Shown: piece after piece, positions 61,913-64,000 of the stretch | Layout of the letters: every line of letters starts with the position of its first letter | Position numbering within the stretch: the first letter of the stretch is position 1 | Assembly: GCF_000730605.1 (NCBI RefSeq) | Contig: NZ_BBIS01000003.1 | Coordinates: 155,862 to 219,861, forward strand | Source of the DNA: Pseudomonas monteilii NBRC 103158 = DSM 14164 | GTDB lineage: Bacteria; Pseudomonadota; Gammaproteobacteria; Pseudomonadales; Pseudomonadaceae | Direction of reading: 5' to 3' | Length of the DNA stretch: 64,000 bases | The notes under the pieces: model-generated | The model's database searches: none | The model's input: the letters and a program-made list of their open reading frames with translations, nothing else | Told to the model about the DNA's origin: nothing | Translations under genes and position numbers: made by a program

Positions 61913-62391
61913 TGCGCCCGCAGATCATCGATCGCAGCCGCGATCAGGAATTCATGCGCCTGGCACTGACACTGGCTGCGCAAGGCGCAAGCATGGGGGA
62001 AGTGCCGGTGGGGGCAGTGCTGGTGCAGCATGGCCAGGTGATCGGCCAGGGCTTCAACCGGCCGATCATCGACAGCGACCCCAGTGCGCATGCCGAGATG
62101 GTGGCCATCCGCGCAGCGGCGAAGTCTGCCAGTAATTACCGGCTGCCCGGCAGCACCCTTTATGTGACCCTGGAACCGTGCAGCATGTGTGCGGGGCTGA
62201 TCGTGCATTCGCGGGTGATGCGCGTGGTGTTTGGCGCCCTGGAGCCCAAGGCGGGGATCGTGCAGAGCCAAGGGCAGTTTTTCGGGCAGGGGTTCCTGAA
62301 CCATCGGGTGATGGTGGAAGGCGGGGTGCTGGCGGAGGAGTGCGGGCAGATCCTCAGTGATTTCTTCAAGGCTCGCCGGGCCAAGGCTTAA
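61912..62391 (+). CDS. tadA: tRNA-specific adenosine deaminase TadA
   Basis: 159 aa. Makes inosine at the wobble position of tRNA-Arg(ACG). Zinc-site H60 and catalytic E62 (SAHAEMVA) with C90 and C93 (PCSMCAG). ATG 61912 overlaps the oxidase TGA by one base (TGATG), so translation is coupled. An essential gene in most bacteria. Convergent with mltF, 11 bp between stops. Confidence 0.96.
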   Translation: MRPQIIDRSRDQEFMRLALTLAAQGASMGEVPVGAVLVQHGQVIGQGFNRPIIDSDPSAHAEMVAIRAAAKSASNYRLPGSTLYVTLEPCSMCAGLIVHSRVMRVVFGALEPKAGIVQSQGQFFGQGFLNHRVMVEGGVLAEECGQILSDFFKARRAKA

Positions 62392-62402
62392 CCTGTACAG
62401 GC

Positions 62403-64000
<1,598 letters not shown>

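Overview
This window looks like a chromosomal segment of a Pseudomonas putida-group bacterium. The DNA is GC-rich. The gene order (valS-holC-pepA-lptFG, the arc operon, the edd-glk-gltR-gtrS-gts-oprB glucose block with hexR-zwf-pgl-eda, then leuA-xseA-guaBA-tadA-mltF) is the one I know from that group. Several copies of short Pseudomonas-type inverted repeats with a GCGGGC/GCCCGC core are present. No rRNA, tRNA, CRISPR array, prophage or insertion sequence was seen.

Layout. 1-8,000: housekeeping genes: the start of rlmF, valS, a small conserved gene with holC, pepA, and the divergent lptFG lipopolysaccharide-export permeases. 8,000-9,200: an RDD membrane protein and a cold-shock protein with a structured 5' leader. 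9,200-15,100: a leftward glycine-cleavage and serine-catabolism operon (gcvH-gcvP-sdaA-gcvT) with a clear sigma-54 promoter. Its probable activator, the TyrR-like enhancer-binding protein GcsR, lies at 19,037-20,545. Between them is a rightward pair encoding a Tat-signal L-amino acid deaminase-like flavoprotein and an exported RidA-family protein, followed by a convergent glutamate symporter gene, gltS.

20,600-27,700: the arginine deiminase operon arcDABC plus a small trailing gene, read leftward, with a second full-length arcD paralogue divergent from it. An Anr/FNR-like dyad lies in the shared 427-bp intergenic region. 27,700-33,250: a DUF454 membrane protein, heme oxygenase, and an iron-regulated heme-sensing set (ECF sigma factor, FecR-type anti-sigma factor, TonB-dependent transducer-receptor) under a strong Fur box.

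33,380-50,430: central glucose metabolism. gap is divergent from edd-glk-gltR-gtrS. Next come the glucose ABC transporter gtsABCD, porin oprB and a hexose-phosphate mutarotase. hexR is divergent from zwf-pgl-eda. HexR-type TTGT-N7/8-ACAA sites lie between gap and edd (two) and between hexR and zwf (one, imperfect). Together these genes take up periplasmic glucose, phosphorylate it and pass it through the Entner-Doudoroff route.

50,500-63,860: leuA with a leucine-rich 25-codon upstream ORF, an M23 peptidase, xseA, a LysR regulator divergent from a TauE/SafE permease, a zinc-ribbon protein, guaB-guaA, a Tat-exported multicopper oxidase overlapping tadA by one base, and the lytic transglycosylase mltF. 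The most interesting parts are the deaminase/exported-RidA pair beside the sigma-54 glycine operon, the leuA upstream ORF, and several dyads in intergenic DNA.
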